DNA of 64,000 bases from Massilia sp. IC2-477. GTDB taxonomy: Bacteria > Pseudomonadota > Gammaproteobacteria > Burkholderiales > Burkholderiaceae_D. The notes under the pieces are model-generated. The model saw nothing but the letters and a program-made list of their open reading frames with translations, searched no databases and was not told the DNA's origin. The stretch spans positions 434,001 through 498,000 of the forward strand of contig NZ_JAJFEQ010000001.1 of the NCBI RefSeq assembly GCF_020707265.1, read 5' to 3'. Positions 47,130 through 55,868 of this stretch are shown one piece after another; the first letter of the stretch is position 1, and every line of letters starts with the position of its first letter. Position numbers and translations under genes: made by a program.

Positions 47130-47909
47130 GACGAGCAGCTCATCCATCTGCGCCAGCAGGGCCGCGCGCGCCGCGTCGATCTGGGCGCCGTTGGTCTTGC
47201 CCGAGAGCGCGGCGCGCTCCTTGCGGCCCAGGAAGTAGGCCACGCGCTCCGCATTTGCGCCCGACGGATGCGGCAGGCCATGCAGCACGCGCCCGCGCGC
47301 AATCACCCCTTCTTCCACCAGCCAGTCCAGCGTCTCGCTGACGCTGGCGCCCATCGGGATGTACAGGGCGTCCGGCAGCATCCGCGCTTCCTCGGCGAAC
47401 CAGCGCAGTACCTGATCGCGCAGGAAGGACTGACGCAGCGGCGAGGGCGAGCCGCTGTAGTTCTTGCCGTCGACGAAGATCGGGTGGCGCAGGATGGCGC
47501 CCACCTGCACCAGGCCGGCATCCGCCCCGAACAGGCTGGCGCAGCTGGCAATGCCGAGCCAGCGCTGCACGCCGATCGCGTCGAGCAGGGCCACGAAGTT
47601 GGGCCGGATCGCGCCGCTGAAGGCGCCCGCCAGGCGCGCCGCACGCAGCACCTCGTCGTCGCCCCTGCCGGCGGCCAGCTGGCGCTGCGCCTCGCGCATG
47701 GCGTTCTTCCATTGGGCGAAGCCGGGCGTGATGCCGGCCACCACCACGCGCGCCTGTGCGTGCACCGATTCGAAGGGAATGTAGTGGGCGCTGTAGCGCC
47801 CCTCACGGCCGAGCAGGAAGGACTCGGGAATCTGCGCGGGCGTCGTAACTTGCGCCAGGTCGAGGCCGCGAATGAGCTCGCGGTAGCGGCTGAAGAGGAC
47901 TTCCGGCAT
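47088..47909 (-). CDS. Uracil-DNA glycosylase-like protein
   Basis: A 273-aa protein. ARVVVAGITPGFAQWKNAM resembles the UDG motif with a PG turn, and GRVLHGLPHPSGANAERVAYFLG resembles the HPSG region of UDG-superfamily enzymes. The distance between them is longer than in classical family members, so assignment is tentative; members of this type are usually uncharacterised. The start at 47909 removes an upstream Pro/Cys-rich extension. The last 13 residues (RRVGGFSRPRGDR) are encoded by the palindromic repeat. Confidence 0.5.
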   Translation of the reverse strand: MPEVLFSRYRELIRGLDLAQVTTPAQIPESFLLGREGRYSAHYIPFESVHAQARVVVAGITPGFAQWKNAMREAQRQLAAGRGDDEVLRAARLAGAFSGAIRPNFVALLDAIGVQRWLGIASCASLFGADAGLVQVGAILRHPIFVDGKNYSGSPSPLRQSFLRDQVLRWFAEEARMLPDALYIPMGASVSETLDWLVEEGVIARGRVLHGLPHPSGANAERVAYFLGRKERAALSGKTNGAQIDAARAALLAQMDELLVRRVGGFSRPRGDR

Positions 47910-48058
47910 GGGCGTGGTCGAGGCTGAAAACCCCCATGGTAGCGCAGGCGCGCACGGCAGCGCGGGACGGGTGCATGGGCAGGAAAAGTGGTAGGCTGTC
48001 CCCATCAATATCGAGGCGCGCAGGACAGCAGACGCGCCCGCAGGTAGGGGAGGATGCC

Positions 48059-48916
48059 ATGGCTGAAGTGGCGCTGATCACGGTGCACGGAATGGGGGAA
48101 ACCCCGCCCACCTATGCCGACGGGCTGATGGACAGCCTGCGCGGGCGGCTCGGGGCGCTGGCGGGGCAGGTGGTGATGCGCTCCGTGTACTACCAGAAGA
48201 TCCTGCAGGACAACCAGAACAGCATCTGGGAGCAGACCCGCGCGCATGCCACGGTGCGCTATGCAGACCTGCGCAAGTTCGTGCTGTTCGGATTCGGCGA
48301 CGCCGCCGGGCTGGAAAACCGCAAGGAGATCCCCGGTTCGGTCTACGAACTGGCCCAGGGCGAGATCGCGAAAACCCTGCTGTCGGCGCACGCCGTGCGT
48401 CCCGACATGCCGGTGGTGTTCGCGGCCCAGTCGCTCGGCTGCCAGGTCTTGTCGAGCTATATCTACGACGCCCAGAAAGCGGCCAGGGGCCACCCGGTGG
48501 GCGCCGGCATCTGGCGCAACATCGATGCCTGGGCTTCGAGCACGCTGGGCCGCGCGCTCACCGCCAGCGAGAAGAGCTTCCTGGGCGCGGGCACCTGCGC
48601 CGCGCTGGTCACCACCGGCTGCAACATCCCGGTCTTCATCGCCGCCCACAAGGTGATGCACATCATCCCGATCGAGCGTCCGACTTCGCTGTTCAAGTGG
48701 ATCAACTTCTACGACCCGGACGACATCCTCGGCTGGCCGCTGCAGCCGCTGCCGGGCGGTTACCGCGAACTGGTGGAAGACCGCGTCGTCAACGCCAGCG
48801 GCGGCGTCGCCAGCCTGCTGCTGCGCAGCTGGAACCCGCTGGCCCACAACAGCTACTGGGAAGATGCGAGCGTGATCGACGCCATCGCGGCCATGCTGCG
48901 CCGCCTCGCAGCTTAG
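48059..48916 (+). CDS. Alpha/beta-hydrolase-like protein
   Basis: A 285-aa protein. The N-terminal VALITVHGMGETPPTY carries the HG oxyanion-type motif, and FAAQSLGCQVLSSYIYD has a nucleophile-elbow-like SxG (QSLG) where GxSxG is usual. An acid and a late His (HNSYWED) are available. No signal peptide, so probably cytoplasmic. The ribosome site AGGGGAGG sits before the ATG. The substrate is unknown. Confidence 0.65.
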   Translation: MAEVALITVHGMGETPPTYADGLMDSLRGRLGALAGQVVMRSVYYQKILQDNQNSIWEQTRAHATVRYADLRKFVLFGFGDAAGLENRKEIPGSVYELAQGEIAKTLLSAHAVRPDMPVVFAAQSLGCQVLSSYIYDAQKAARGHPVGAGIWRNIDAWASSTLGRALTASEKSFLGAGTCAALVTTGCNIPVFIAAHKVMHIIPIERPTSLFKWINFYDPDDILGWPLQPLPGGYRELVEDRVVNASGGVASLLLRSWNPLAHNSYWEDASVIDAIAAMLRRLAA

Positions 48917-48922
48917 ATACGC

Positions 48923-49975
48923 TCAGGGCGTCGTGCCCGTTTTCCTCGCTTCGTCTTCCTGGCGCATGCGGGCGCGCACGCCGCCGTCGATGCCGGTGGC
49001 GGCCGGGTTGGGCTGGTGCACGCCGCCGCTGGTGGTCGGCGTCGGCGGCGCCTTCTCGAACTGTTCGGCATGCGCGATGTTGGCCGAGATGCGCTCGGTC
49101 AGGTCGGGCGCGATCTTGTGCGACCACACGGCGCCGCGCGCCTTCCAGCCGGCCGGCACTTCCTCGCTCGGGTAAAGCGAAGCGCGCACGATTACTTCGA
49201 CAACTTTCGAAGGGTCGTCCATCGCCAGCATGCGCGGGCGGTGGCCGGAATAATTGGCCGCGTTGGCGAAGAAGGGCGTGTCGGCGGCCCAGGGCATCAC
49301 CGTCGCCACCTTGATGCGCTCGCCCACCCCGGCCAGCCGCAGCTCTTCGTTCAGGGCCCGGCCCAGGCCCAGCACGGCGGCCTTGGTCGATGCATACGAG
49401 GCGTGGTAGGCCAGCGGCACCTCGCTCTCGACCGAGCCGATGTTGACCAGGGTGCCGCCTCCCTGCGCCTTGAACTGGCGCAGCGCGACGTGGCTGCCGT
49501 AGATCACGCCCTTGAGATTGACGTCGACGATGCGCGCATGGTCTTCCAGCGGGATGGCGTCAAAAACGCCGATGCCGCCCACGGCGGCGTTGTTGATCCA
49601 GACATCGACCCGGCCGTAGCGCGCCACCGTGGCCGCCAGCAGGCGCTGCACGTCCTCGGCCCGCGCGACATCCGTCTGCACCACCAGCGCGCTGCCGCCG
49701 GCGGCGTTGACGCGCGCCGCGACCTCGTTCAGCAGCTCGACGCGGCGCGCCGCCAGCACCACGTTGGCGCGCAGGCCGCCCAGGCGCTCGGCCACGCCGC
49801 GCCCGAAGCCGCTGGAGGCGCCGGTGACGACGTAAGTCTTGCCGGCCACCTGCGCGCCCTCGCTGGACGAGAGCGTGGTGGCGCAGCCGCCCAGCAGGAC
49901 GGCGAGCAGCAGCAGGATGCAGGCCAGGCAGGCGCGCGGCAGCAGGCCGCGCACATCGAGTCGGAACAGGTTCAT
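48923..49975 (-). CDS. Lipoprotein short-chain dehydrogenase/reductase
   Basis: A 350-aa protein. Residues 1-31 form a lipoprotein signal with the lipobox LLGGC (Cys 31), unusual for this family. The rest is a classical SDR: TGASSGFG (51-58), NNAAVGG, catalytic Ser 181, Tyr 194 and Lys 198 (YASTK). The C-terminal 60 residues are Pro/Thr-rich. It would be placed outside the cytoplasm if the lipobox is used, where NAD(P) is scarce; otherwise the N-terminus is just a membrane anchor. A GGGGG ribosome site precedes the ATG. Confidence 0.8.
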   Translation of the reverse strand: MNLFRLDVRGLLPRACLACILLLLAVLLGGCATTLSSSEGAQVAGKTYVVTGASSGFGRGVAERLGGLRANVVLAARRVELLNEVAARVNAAGGSALVVQTDVARAEDVQRLLAATVARYGRVDVWINNAAVGGIGVFDAIPLEDHARIVDVNLKGVIYGSHVALRQFKAQGGGTLVNIGSVESEVPLAYHASYASTKAAVLGLGRALNEELRLAGVGERIKVATVMPWAADTPFFANAANYSGHRPRMLAMDDPSKVVEVIVRASLYPSEEVPAGWKARGAVWSHKIAPDLTERISANIAHAEQFEKAPPTPTTSGGVHQPNPAATGIDGGVRARMRQEDEARKTGTTP

Positions 49976-50035
49976 TGCACCCCCAGAGTCGGTTCCGGAA
50001 CATCCTACGATGGCGCCCGGCCTGGCATGCGTACG

Positions 50036-51073
50036 TTACGGTCCGGAATCTGGCGCCGGCGCGAGAGTGAACAGGGTGCGGATGTCGCCCGCCACCGTGC
50101 CGCGCGCATTGCGGATCGGTGGCTGGCGGTAGGGTTCGAGCAGGGCGCGCCGCTCCTCGTTCAAGAGGCCAAGCTGCTCGAGCACGCCGTACACGGCCGG
50201 GTGCAGGGCGCGCGGGTTGCCGTCGGCGATCTTGATCGCGATGCCGAGGCCCGCCGAGCGGATGCCGATTGCCTGCACGGCGTCGGCGCCGATCTTGGCC
50301 ACCCAGTCGCCGCCGCCGGCCGTCATCCAGGCCAGGTCGGTGCGCGCCGTGCCCGAGACCAGGTCCGGGCGCGCCGTCATCGCATCGCACAGCTGGCCCA
50401 TGGCGCCGCCCAGCTGGGGGTCGCGCGCTCCTTGCGCCAGGCGCGCATACAGGTGCGCCAGCTTCGACAGGGGCATGGCGTAGTTCGGCGCCGAGCAGCC
50501 GTCGATCCCGGTCGGCATGTGCTCGGCCGGCATCCCGACCGCCTCGGCCAGCGTGCTGCGGATCGCCCCCTGCAGCGGATGGCTGGGCTCGACGTAGCCG
50601 CGGGTAGGCGCGCCATGCAGGCGGCACCAGGCCAGGAAGCCGCTGTGCTTGCCCGAGCAGTTGTGGTGCAGCGGGGTCCAGCTGCGGTCTTGCGGCGGCT
50701 TCTCTCCGGTGAACTCGTAGAACAGGGGCGTGGCGCAGCCGCATTCCAGGTGGCCGGGGTCGAGGCCGATCTTGTTCAGGATGGACTGCACGCCTTCCAG
50801 GTGCTTGTCCTCGCCGGAGTAGCTGGCGCACAGCAGCGCCAGTTCGTCGCGGCTCAAGCCGAAGCGCGCCGGCCCGTCGGACAGGATGAAGGGCAGGGCC
50901 TGGAAGGGCTTGAGCGCCGAACGCGTGAAGGTGGGGTAGTGCGGGTCGCCGCCGGCGTACAGCAGGCGGCCGCGGACATCGACCACCGCAATCGAGCCTG
51001 CGTGGACGTTCTCGATGACCTTGCCGGTGTCGGGGTAGCCACGCGTGGTGGCGACGAGGGGAATGGGGTGCAT
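50036..51073 (-). CDS. Asparaginase (Rhizobium-type / thermolabile family)
   Basis: A 345-aa protein of the pfam06089 asparaginase family, unrelated to the bacterial type I/II enzymes. Signature stretches: IENVHAGSIAVVDVRGRLLYAGGDP, FTRSALKPFQALP, LHHNCSGKHSGFLAWC, GIDGCSAPNYAMPL and DLAWMTAGGGDWVAKIGADAVQ. It hydrolyses asparagine to aspartate and ammonia in known members. It is probably transcribed alone. Confidence 0.85.
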   Translation of the reverse strand: MHPIPLVATTRGYPDTGKVIENVHAGSIAVVDVRGRLLYAGGDPHYPTFTRSALKPFQALPFILSDGPARFGLSRDELALLCASYSGEDKHLEGVQSILNKIGLDPGHLECGCATPLFYEFTGEKPPQDRSWTPLHHNCSGKHSGFLAWCRLHGAPTRGYVEPSHPLQGAIRSTLAEAVGMPAEHMPTGIDGCSAPNYAMPLSKLAHLYARLAQGARDPQLGGAMGQLCDAMTARPDLVSGTARTDLAWMTAGGGDWVAKIGADAVQAIGIRSAGLGIAIKIADGNPRALHPAVYGVLEQLGLLNEERRALLEPYRQPPIRNARGTVAGDIRTLFTLAPAPDSGP

Positions 51074-51450
51074 GGACGGTCTTGGTTAGAAGGTAAACAG
51101 CCCTACTGTAAGGCATTGCGCGACATGCAGACGCACGTTCGGCAGCTTCCTTCGAACTCGGCGTTTCGCCCGCCAATCCAGGCGATTCGAGACATCTGCA
51201 CGGCGTGCAGATGTCTGCGCAAGGCACAAATATGTACCTCCCGTCTGGTCCGCGTTTTCGACGTTTCGTCACGCGTTTCCGACGTTTCGGCGCGAGCCGC
51301 TTGAGCTTGTGCGGCATCCCGCTAGACTTCCCTCATCGCCAGACAAACCGAGAAAAACGCTGGCGAAACTGATTATGTGGACCGCGCGGCGCGAACAAAC
51401 AGCCGCACAGGTCCGGACCATTCACTTCGACCTGAAAGGAAGTACCCATC
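51074..51450. other. Regulatory-looking intergenic region with palindrome and tandem repeat
   Basis: About 375 bp without a gene. At 51190-51216 lies a perfect 12-bp inverted repeat, AGACATCTGCAC-GGC-GTGCAGATGTCT, with no T tract. At 51251-51289 two 18-bp copies of CGCGTTTYCGACGTTTCG stand 21 bp apart. Either could bind a regulator of the divergent asparaginase and small secreted-protein genes. Confidence 0.5.
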
Positions 51451-51849
51451 ATGCGCACCAAACTGCTGCTGGCCGCCGCCGCCACCTTCTTCACCCTCAC
51501 CGCCACCGCCGCTCCGCAGGGCGCAGGCACCGAACGCGTCGACGTCGTCGGCGCCCAGCCGCGCCAGGTGCAGATGGCGCCCTTCATGTTCGACAATGTG
51601 CAGGGCCTCTTCGAGCTGGAAGATGGCCGCATGCTGACCGTGACCGGCAAGGTGGACGGCAAGACCCGCACCCTGTACGCCGACTTCGGTGACGGCCCGA
51701 CCGAGATCGTCCACGTCGGCAAGAGCCGCTTCGTGGCCGTCGGCAAGGACCTGCGCTTCTCCTTCGAGCGCCCGAACAGCCGCCGCCTGCCTGACACCGT
51801 GCGCATCACCAACCTGGCCGGCCGCTACGTCGCGCTAGCCCAGCGCTGA
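51451..51849 (+). CDS. Small secreted protein of unknown function
   Basis: A 132-aa protein. Signal peptide MRTKLLLAAAATFFTLTATAAP, then a short beta-rich domain: FMFDNVQGLFELEDGRMLTVTGKVDGKTRTLYADFG. I do not recognise the family. AAAGGAAGTACCC precedes the ATG. Its 3' end overlaps the convergent pirin gene by 15 bp. Confidence 0.7.
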   Translation: MRTKLLLAAAATFFTLTATAAPQGAGTERVDVVGAQPRQVQMAPFMFDNVQGLFELEDGRMLTVTGKVDGKTRTLYADFGDGPTEIVHVGKSRFVAVGKDLRFSFERPNSRRLPDTVRITNLAGRYVALAQR

Positions 51850-52701
51850 TCCGAAGCGCCCCGCCTGATAGTCGCTGATGGCCTGCGCGATCTCCTCGCG
51901 GGTCGTCATCACGAAGGGGCCATGCGATACCACCGGTTCCCGGATCGGGTCGGCATGGCCGAACACCAGTACCGCGTCCTGGCTCGCGTTGATCTCGACC
52001 GTATCGCCGGTTTCGTCCAGTTCCACCAGGTGCATCGGGCTCACCAGGTCGGCATGGCTGCCGACCTGCACCACCCCGCGCGCGACGTAGAGGAACACGT
52101 TGCGCCCATCCAGTCCGCCGAAGCGGATGCTGGCGCCCGCCCGCATCTCGACCGTGCTCATGAACACTCCGGTGAGCGAACGGATCGGTCCAGCCTGGCC
52201 TTCATAGTCCCCCGCAATCAGGTGCAGGCTCACCCGGCCTTCATCAAGTGACAGGACAGGGATGTCCGCGCGCTGCAGGCCGACATAGGCCGGCTCGCTC
52301 ATCTTCAGGCGCGAGGGCAGGTTGACCCACAGCTGCAGGATCTCGACCGGGCCGCCGCGTTCGAGGAATTCGCGCGGCGAGACTTCCGCATGCACGATGC
52401 CGCGCCCGGCCGTCATCCACTGCACCCCGCCCGCATGGATCACGCTTTCGTGGCCGGCATTGTCGCGGTGCGCCAGGCTGCCCTCGAGGATGAAAGTGAC
52501 GGTCTCGAAGCCGCGGTGCGGATGCGGGCCGAAGGGCAGGCCGCGATTGTGCGGCGGATAGGTCTGCGGTCCGTGGTGGTTGAGGAAGAGGAAGGGATCG
52601 ATCTGGTCGACCAGGCGGCCGGGCAGGGGACGCTGCGTGATGAGGTCGCCGATATCGTCGCGCATCGCGGGATGCAGGCGGTGGACGTTGCGGGCGGTCA
52701 T
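51835..52701 (-). CDS. Pirin-family protein
   Basis: A 288-aa bicupin. N-terminal cupin motifs HPHRGFETVTFILEGSLAHRDNAGHESVIHAGGVQWMTAGRGIVHAE supply the metal-binding His/His/His/Glu, including the classical GFETVTY-like and HSE-like stretches. The C-terminal cupin lacks metal ligands, as is normal. Pirins may be quercetinases or redox cofactors. The ATG at 52701 has GGAG at the right distance. Confidence 0.9.
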   Translation of the reverse strand: MTARNVHRLHPAMRDDIGDLITQRPLPGRLVDQIDPFLFLNHHGPQTYPPHNRGLPFGPHPHRGFETVTFILEGSLAHRDNAGHESVIHAGGVQWMTAGRGIVHAEVSPREFLERGGPVEILQLWVNLPSRLKMSEPAYVGLQRADIPVLSLDEGRVSLHLIAGDYEGQAGPIRSLTGVFMSTVEMRAGASIRFGGLDGRNVFLYVARGVVQVGSHADLVSPMHLVELDETGDTVEINASQDAVLVFGHADPIREPVVSHGPFVMTTREEIAQAISDYQAGRFGSALG

Positions 52702-52823
52702 GGAACACTCCGGTGGATGCACATGCCTTCACGATAACCGAAGGCCGCCTGCCGGGCGCACACGCCTGTGCTAGACTCTTTTCGCTTTGCAACACGCACT
52801 GTGCATTTCGGAGACGGCAACCC

Positions 52824-54347
52824 ATGCTTAAAAAAACGATGCTTGCCAGCCTGCTGCTGGCGTCCCTTTCCCTGCCGGCGGCAGCGGCCACGAAGTCGAA
52901 CAGCGCTCCAAGCGACAGCGCCGTCAAGACCGCCAAGTACGCGGCGACCACCTACCGCAAGGACGTCGTCGACACCCTCGCCAAGCTGGTGAGCTACAAC
53001 ACGGTGGCCGACAAGGCCGTCCCGTCCGACAAGAATCCCGTCCACATCGCGTTCAAGGAAGCGCTCAAGCTCGAGGCCCAGCGCCTGGGCCTGGACTACA
53101 CCGACCACGGCTGGACCGTGGTCATCGGCCTGGGCAATGGCAGCGAGCGGGTCGGCGTGATCACCCACGGCGACGTGCAGCCAGTCAACCCCAGCAAGTG
53201 GAAGAAGTCGCCCTTTGTGCTGGACCGGACCAGCGAGCCGGGCAAGCTGCTGGCGCGCGGCGCCGAGGACGACAAGGGTCCGATCGCCACCGCGCTGTAC
53301 GCAATGAAGGCAATCAAGGACAAGGGGCTGCCGCTGTCCAAGCGCATCGAGCTCTACGTGTACATGGGCGAGGAATCGGACTGGGCCCCGCTGGTCGAAT
53401 TCCTCAAGACCCACCAGCCGCCGCAGGTCAACATCACGCTCGACGCCGAATACCCGGCGGTGACGGCGGAGAAGGGCTATGGCACGGTGGCCGTGACGGT
53501 GCCGAAGGCGGCCGCCGTGGCCGCGCCGGCGGGCGAGCCGTATGTGGCGGAATTCGGCGGCGGCTTCTTCGGCAGCCAGATTCCAGAAGATGCGAACGCC
53601 GTCATCGCCAATGCCACGCCGGAGATTGAGAAGGCGGTGCGTGCCCGCGGCGCGAAACAGGAGGGCATGCAGTACAGCTTCAGCTGGCAGGACAGCACCC
53701 TGAGCATCAAGGCCAAGGGCGTGTCGGCCCACTCTTCGAAACCGGAAGACGGCGTGAACGCGGTCAGCATGCTGGCCGACGCGCTGGCCGTGCGCCCCTG
53801 GGCCAATACGGTCGCCGGCGGCGTGGTGAACTTCCTCAACGAGATGGTCGGCACCGGCATCTACGGCGAGAAGTTCGGCAGCATCGCCTACCGCGACAGC
53901 TTCATGGGCCCGATGAGCTTCGCGCCGACCGTCATCAAGCAGCGCGAGGACGGCATCGAAGTCTCGATCAACATGCGCCGCCCGCAGGGCAAGAGCAACG
54001 AACAGCTCACCAAAGAGGTGAACGAGGCGCTGGCGCAATGGCAGGCGCGCCGCCTGCCGCTGGCCAACGTCACGGTGCGCATCAGCGATCCCTGGGTGCA
54101 GAAGAGCGCGCCGCAGCTGCCGATCCTGATGAACGTGTTTTCCTATTTCACCGGCATGAAGAACCCGCAACCGGTGTCGGTCGGCGGCGGCACCAATTCG
54201 CGCCTGTTCCCCGGCGCGGTCAGCTTTGGTCCCGCAATGCCCGGCAAGGTCTATACCGGCCACTCCGAGCATGAGTTCATCACCGAGAAGCAGCTGCTGC
54301 TGAATCTGCAAATGTACACGGCAGTGCTGGTCGAACTGGCGAAGTAA
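52824..54347 (+). CDS. Secreted M20-family dipeptidase (PepV-like)
   Basis: A 507-aa zinc dipeptidase. Signal peptide MLKKTMLASLLLASLSLPAAAA; metal ligands THGDVQPV (His/Asp), GAEDDKGP (Asp), MGEESDW (Glu-Glu) and GHSEHEF (His) in the order of PepV-type M20 enzymes, with a lid domain in the middle. Known PepV is cytoplasmic, so export is notable. CGGAGACGGC is the ribosome site. Confidence 0.87.
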   Translation: MLKKTMLASLLLASLSLPAAAATKSNSAPSDSAVKTAKYAATTYRKDVVDTLAKLVSYNTVADKAVPSDKNPVHIAFKEALKLEAQRLGLDYTDHGWTVVIGLGNGSERVGVITHGDVQPVNPSKWKKSPFVLDRTSEPGKLLARGAEDDKGPIATALYAMKAIKDKGLPLSKRIELYVYMGEESDWAPLVEFLKTHQPPQVNITLDAEYPAVTAEKGYGTVAVTVPKAAAVAAPAGEPYVAEFGGGFFGSQIPEDANAVIANATPEIEKAVRARGAKQEGMQYSFSWQDSTLSIKAKGVSAHSSKPEDGVNAVSMLADALAVRPWANTVAGGVVNFLNEMVGTGIYGEKFGSIAYRDSFMGPMSFAPTVIKQREDGIEVSINMRRPQGKSNEQLTKEVNEALAQWQARRLPLANVTVRISDPWVQKSAPQLPILMNVFSYFTGMKNPQPVSVGGGTNSRLFPGAVSFGPAMPGKVYTGHSEHEFITEKQLLLNLQMYTAVLVELAK

Positions 54348-54367
54348 GCCCGCGCCATCACGCCATG

Positions 54368-54395
54368 AGCCCCGGCAGCGCCGGGGCTTTTTTTT
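54368..54395 (+). terminator. Rho-independent terminator of the dipeptidase gene
   Basis: AGCCCCGGC / GCCGGGGCT stem, 3-nt loop, then eight T. Confidence 0.92.
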
Positions 54396-54752
54396 GCCCA
54401 TTCACCGGCAGTGCTCAACATCGTGATCATGTTGAGTTCGTAGGCATTAACCGCGCTGAAATGTGTAAAATTTTCTCATCGTGCTGTAGGAATGTACTTA
54501 CAAAAGTGAGCTGCCTCGACTGTGGTTTTTCGCCTTTCCCTAGGAGCGGCGGGGCAGGCTTCGAGAGCGGCTTTTCCCCTCTGGCGCCACGTCATTGACG
54601 ACCGGAAAATCCCTCGGTTCTAGAGGGAAAATGTGGCGAAAGCAGCATGATAGGATCATTGTTACAGACCGCGAGCAGACCGGGATCCCCGGTGCCCGCT
54701 TGCGCGCATTTGCTTCACTAACAAGCCAATTGCCCGACATTTTTTGGATGCC
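54396..54752. promoter_or_regulatory. Upstream region of the galactose operon with an operator-like palindrome
   Basis: CTCAACAT-N7-ATGTTGAG at 54414-54436 is a strong 8-bp inverted repeat. The A+T-rich stretch after it (TGTGTAAAATTTTCTC, about 54464) could hold the promoter. No reading frame is supported here. The palindrome could be the operator of a galactose-responsive regulator, but none is encoded in this window. Confidence 0.45.
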
Positions 54753-55868
54753 ATGCACAGCAAAGATCTCAAGAAGCCGGACGGACGCAACATCACCCTG
54801 TACAGCAACCAGCCCATTCCGGAAGGCCTGACTGCGCCCAGTCCTTTCCCCGATCCCCAGCATGCCAATCCGCACCTGCGCTGGCATCCGCTGCGCGGCG
54901 AGTGGGTGACCTATGCTGCCTTCCGCCAGAACCGCACCTACCAGCCGCCGCCGCAGTACAACCCGCTGGCGCCGATCAGCGACCCGCAGCACCCGACCGA
55001 GATGCCGGCCGGTGATTACGAAATCGCGGTGTTCGACAACCGCTTCCCCTCGCTGGCGCTGGAATCGCATGATCCGCCCACCGTGACGGTGCCGACCGCG
55101 CCGGCCAACGGCCACTGCGAAGTGGTGGTGTTCACCCAGGACCCGAATTCCTCGCTGGCCTCGCTGCCGCTGTCGCGCATCGAGCTGCTGCTCTACACGT
55201 GGGGCGACCGCACCCAGCGTATCGGCAGCCGTCCGAACATCCACTACGTGCTGCCGTTCGAGAACCGCGGCGCCGAGGTGGGCGTGACCCTGCACCATCC
55301 GCACGGCCAGATCTATTCCTATCCCTTCGTGCCGGCGGTGCCGGCGCGCCAGCTGGCCCAGGAGCGCGAATACTTCCTGCAGCACGGCACCAGCCTGCTG
55401 TGCGACATGGCGCGCGACGAGGCGGCGGATGGCAAGCGCGTGCTGTACCAGGACGAGCATGCGATCGCCTTCGTGCCGGCCTGCGCCCGCTACCCCTACG
55501 AGGTGTGGGTGATGCCGACCGCGCCTTGCAAGGATTTCGCGGCGCTCACGCCGCCGCAGCGCGCCGGCCTGGCGCGCGCGCTCAAGACCGTGCTGCTCAA
55601 GTTCGAGGCCTTGTGGAACCGGCCTTTCCCTTACCTGATGGCCTGGTACCAGGCGCCGACCGACGGCGCCGAGCATCCGGAAACCCAGCTGCACGCGCAG
55701 TTCTATCCGCCATACCGCACCAAGGACCGCCTGAAATACCTGGCCGGTACCGAGCTGGCGGCCGGCATGTTCGCGATGGACGTGCTGCCCGAGACCACCG
55801 CCTACGAACTGCAGCAGGTGGAGGTCAGCCTGGATGGCGACAGCGGGCCCGGGGAGGGGCGCGCATGA
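54753..55868 (+). CDS. galT: Galactose-1-phosphate uridylyltransferase
   Basis: Leloir-pathway HIT-superfamily enzyme, 371 aa, that exchanges UMP between UDP-glucose and galactose-1-phosphate. The catalytic HPH is at residues 182-184 in HHPHGQIYSYPF; NRTYQPPPQYNPLAP and the C-terminal HPETQLHAQFYPPYRTKDRLKYLAGTE carry further ligands. The ATG at 54753 is chosen over the in-frame TTG at 54744. Its TGA overlaps the start of the next gene. Confidence 0.95.
   Translation: MHSKDLKKPDGRNITLYSNQPIPEGLTAPSPFPDPQHANPHLRWHPLRGEWVTYAAFRQNRTYQPPPQYNPLAPISDPQHPTEMPAGDYEIAVFDNRFPSLALESHDPPTVTVPTAPANGHCEVVVFTQDPNSSLASLPLSRIELLLYTWGDRTQRIGSRPNIHYVLPFENRGAEVGVTLHHPHGQIYSYPFVPAVPARQLAQEREYFLQHGTSLLCDMARDEAADGKRVLYQDEHAIAFVPACARYPYEVWVMPTAPCKDFAALTPPQRAGLARALKTVLLKFEALWNRPFPYLMAWYQAPTDGAEHPETQLHAQFYPPYRTKDRLKYLAGTELAAGMFAMDVLPETTAYELQQVEVSLDGDSGPGEGRA

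Noticed and set aside
51190-51216. Palindrome as a transcription terminator
   Set aside because: It has no T tract on either strand and lies between divergent genes, so a binding site is more likely.
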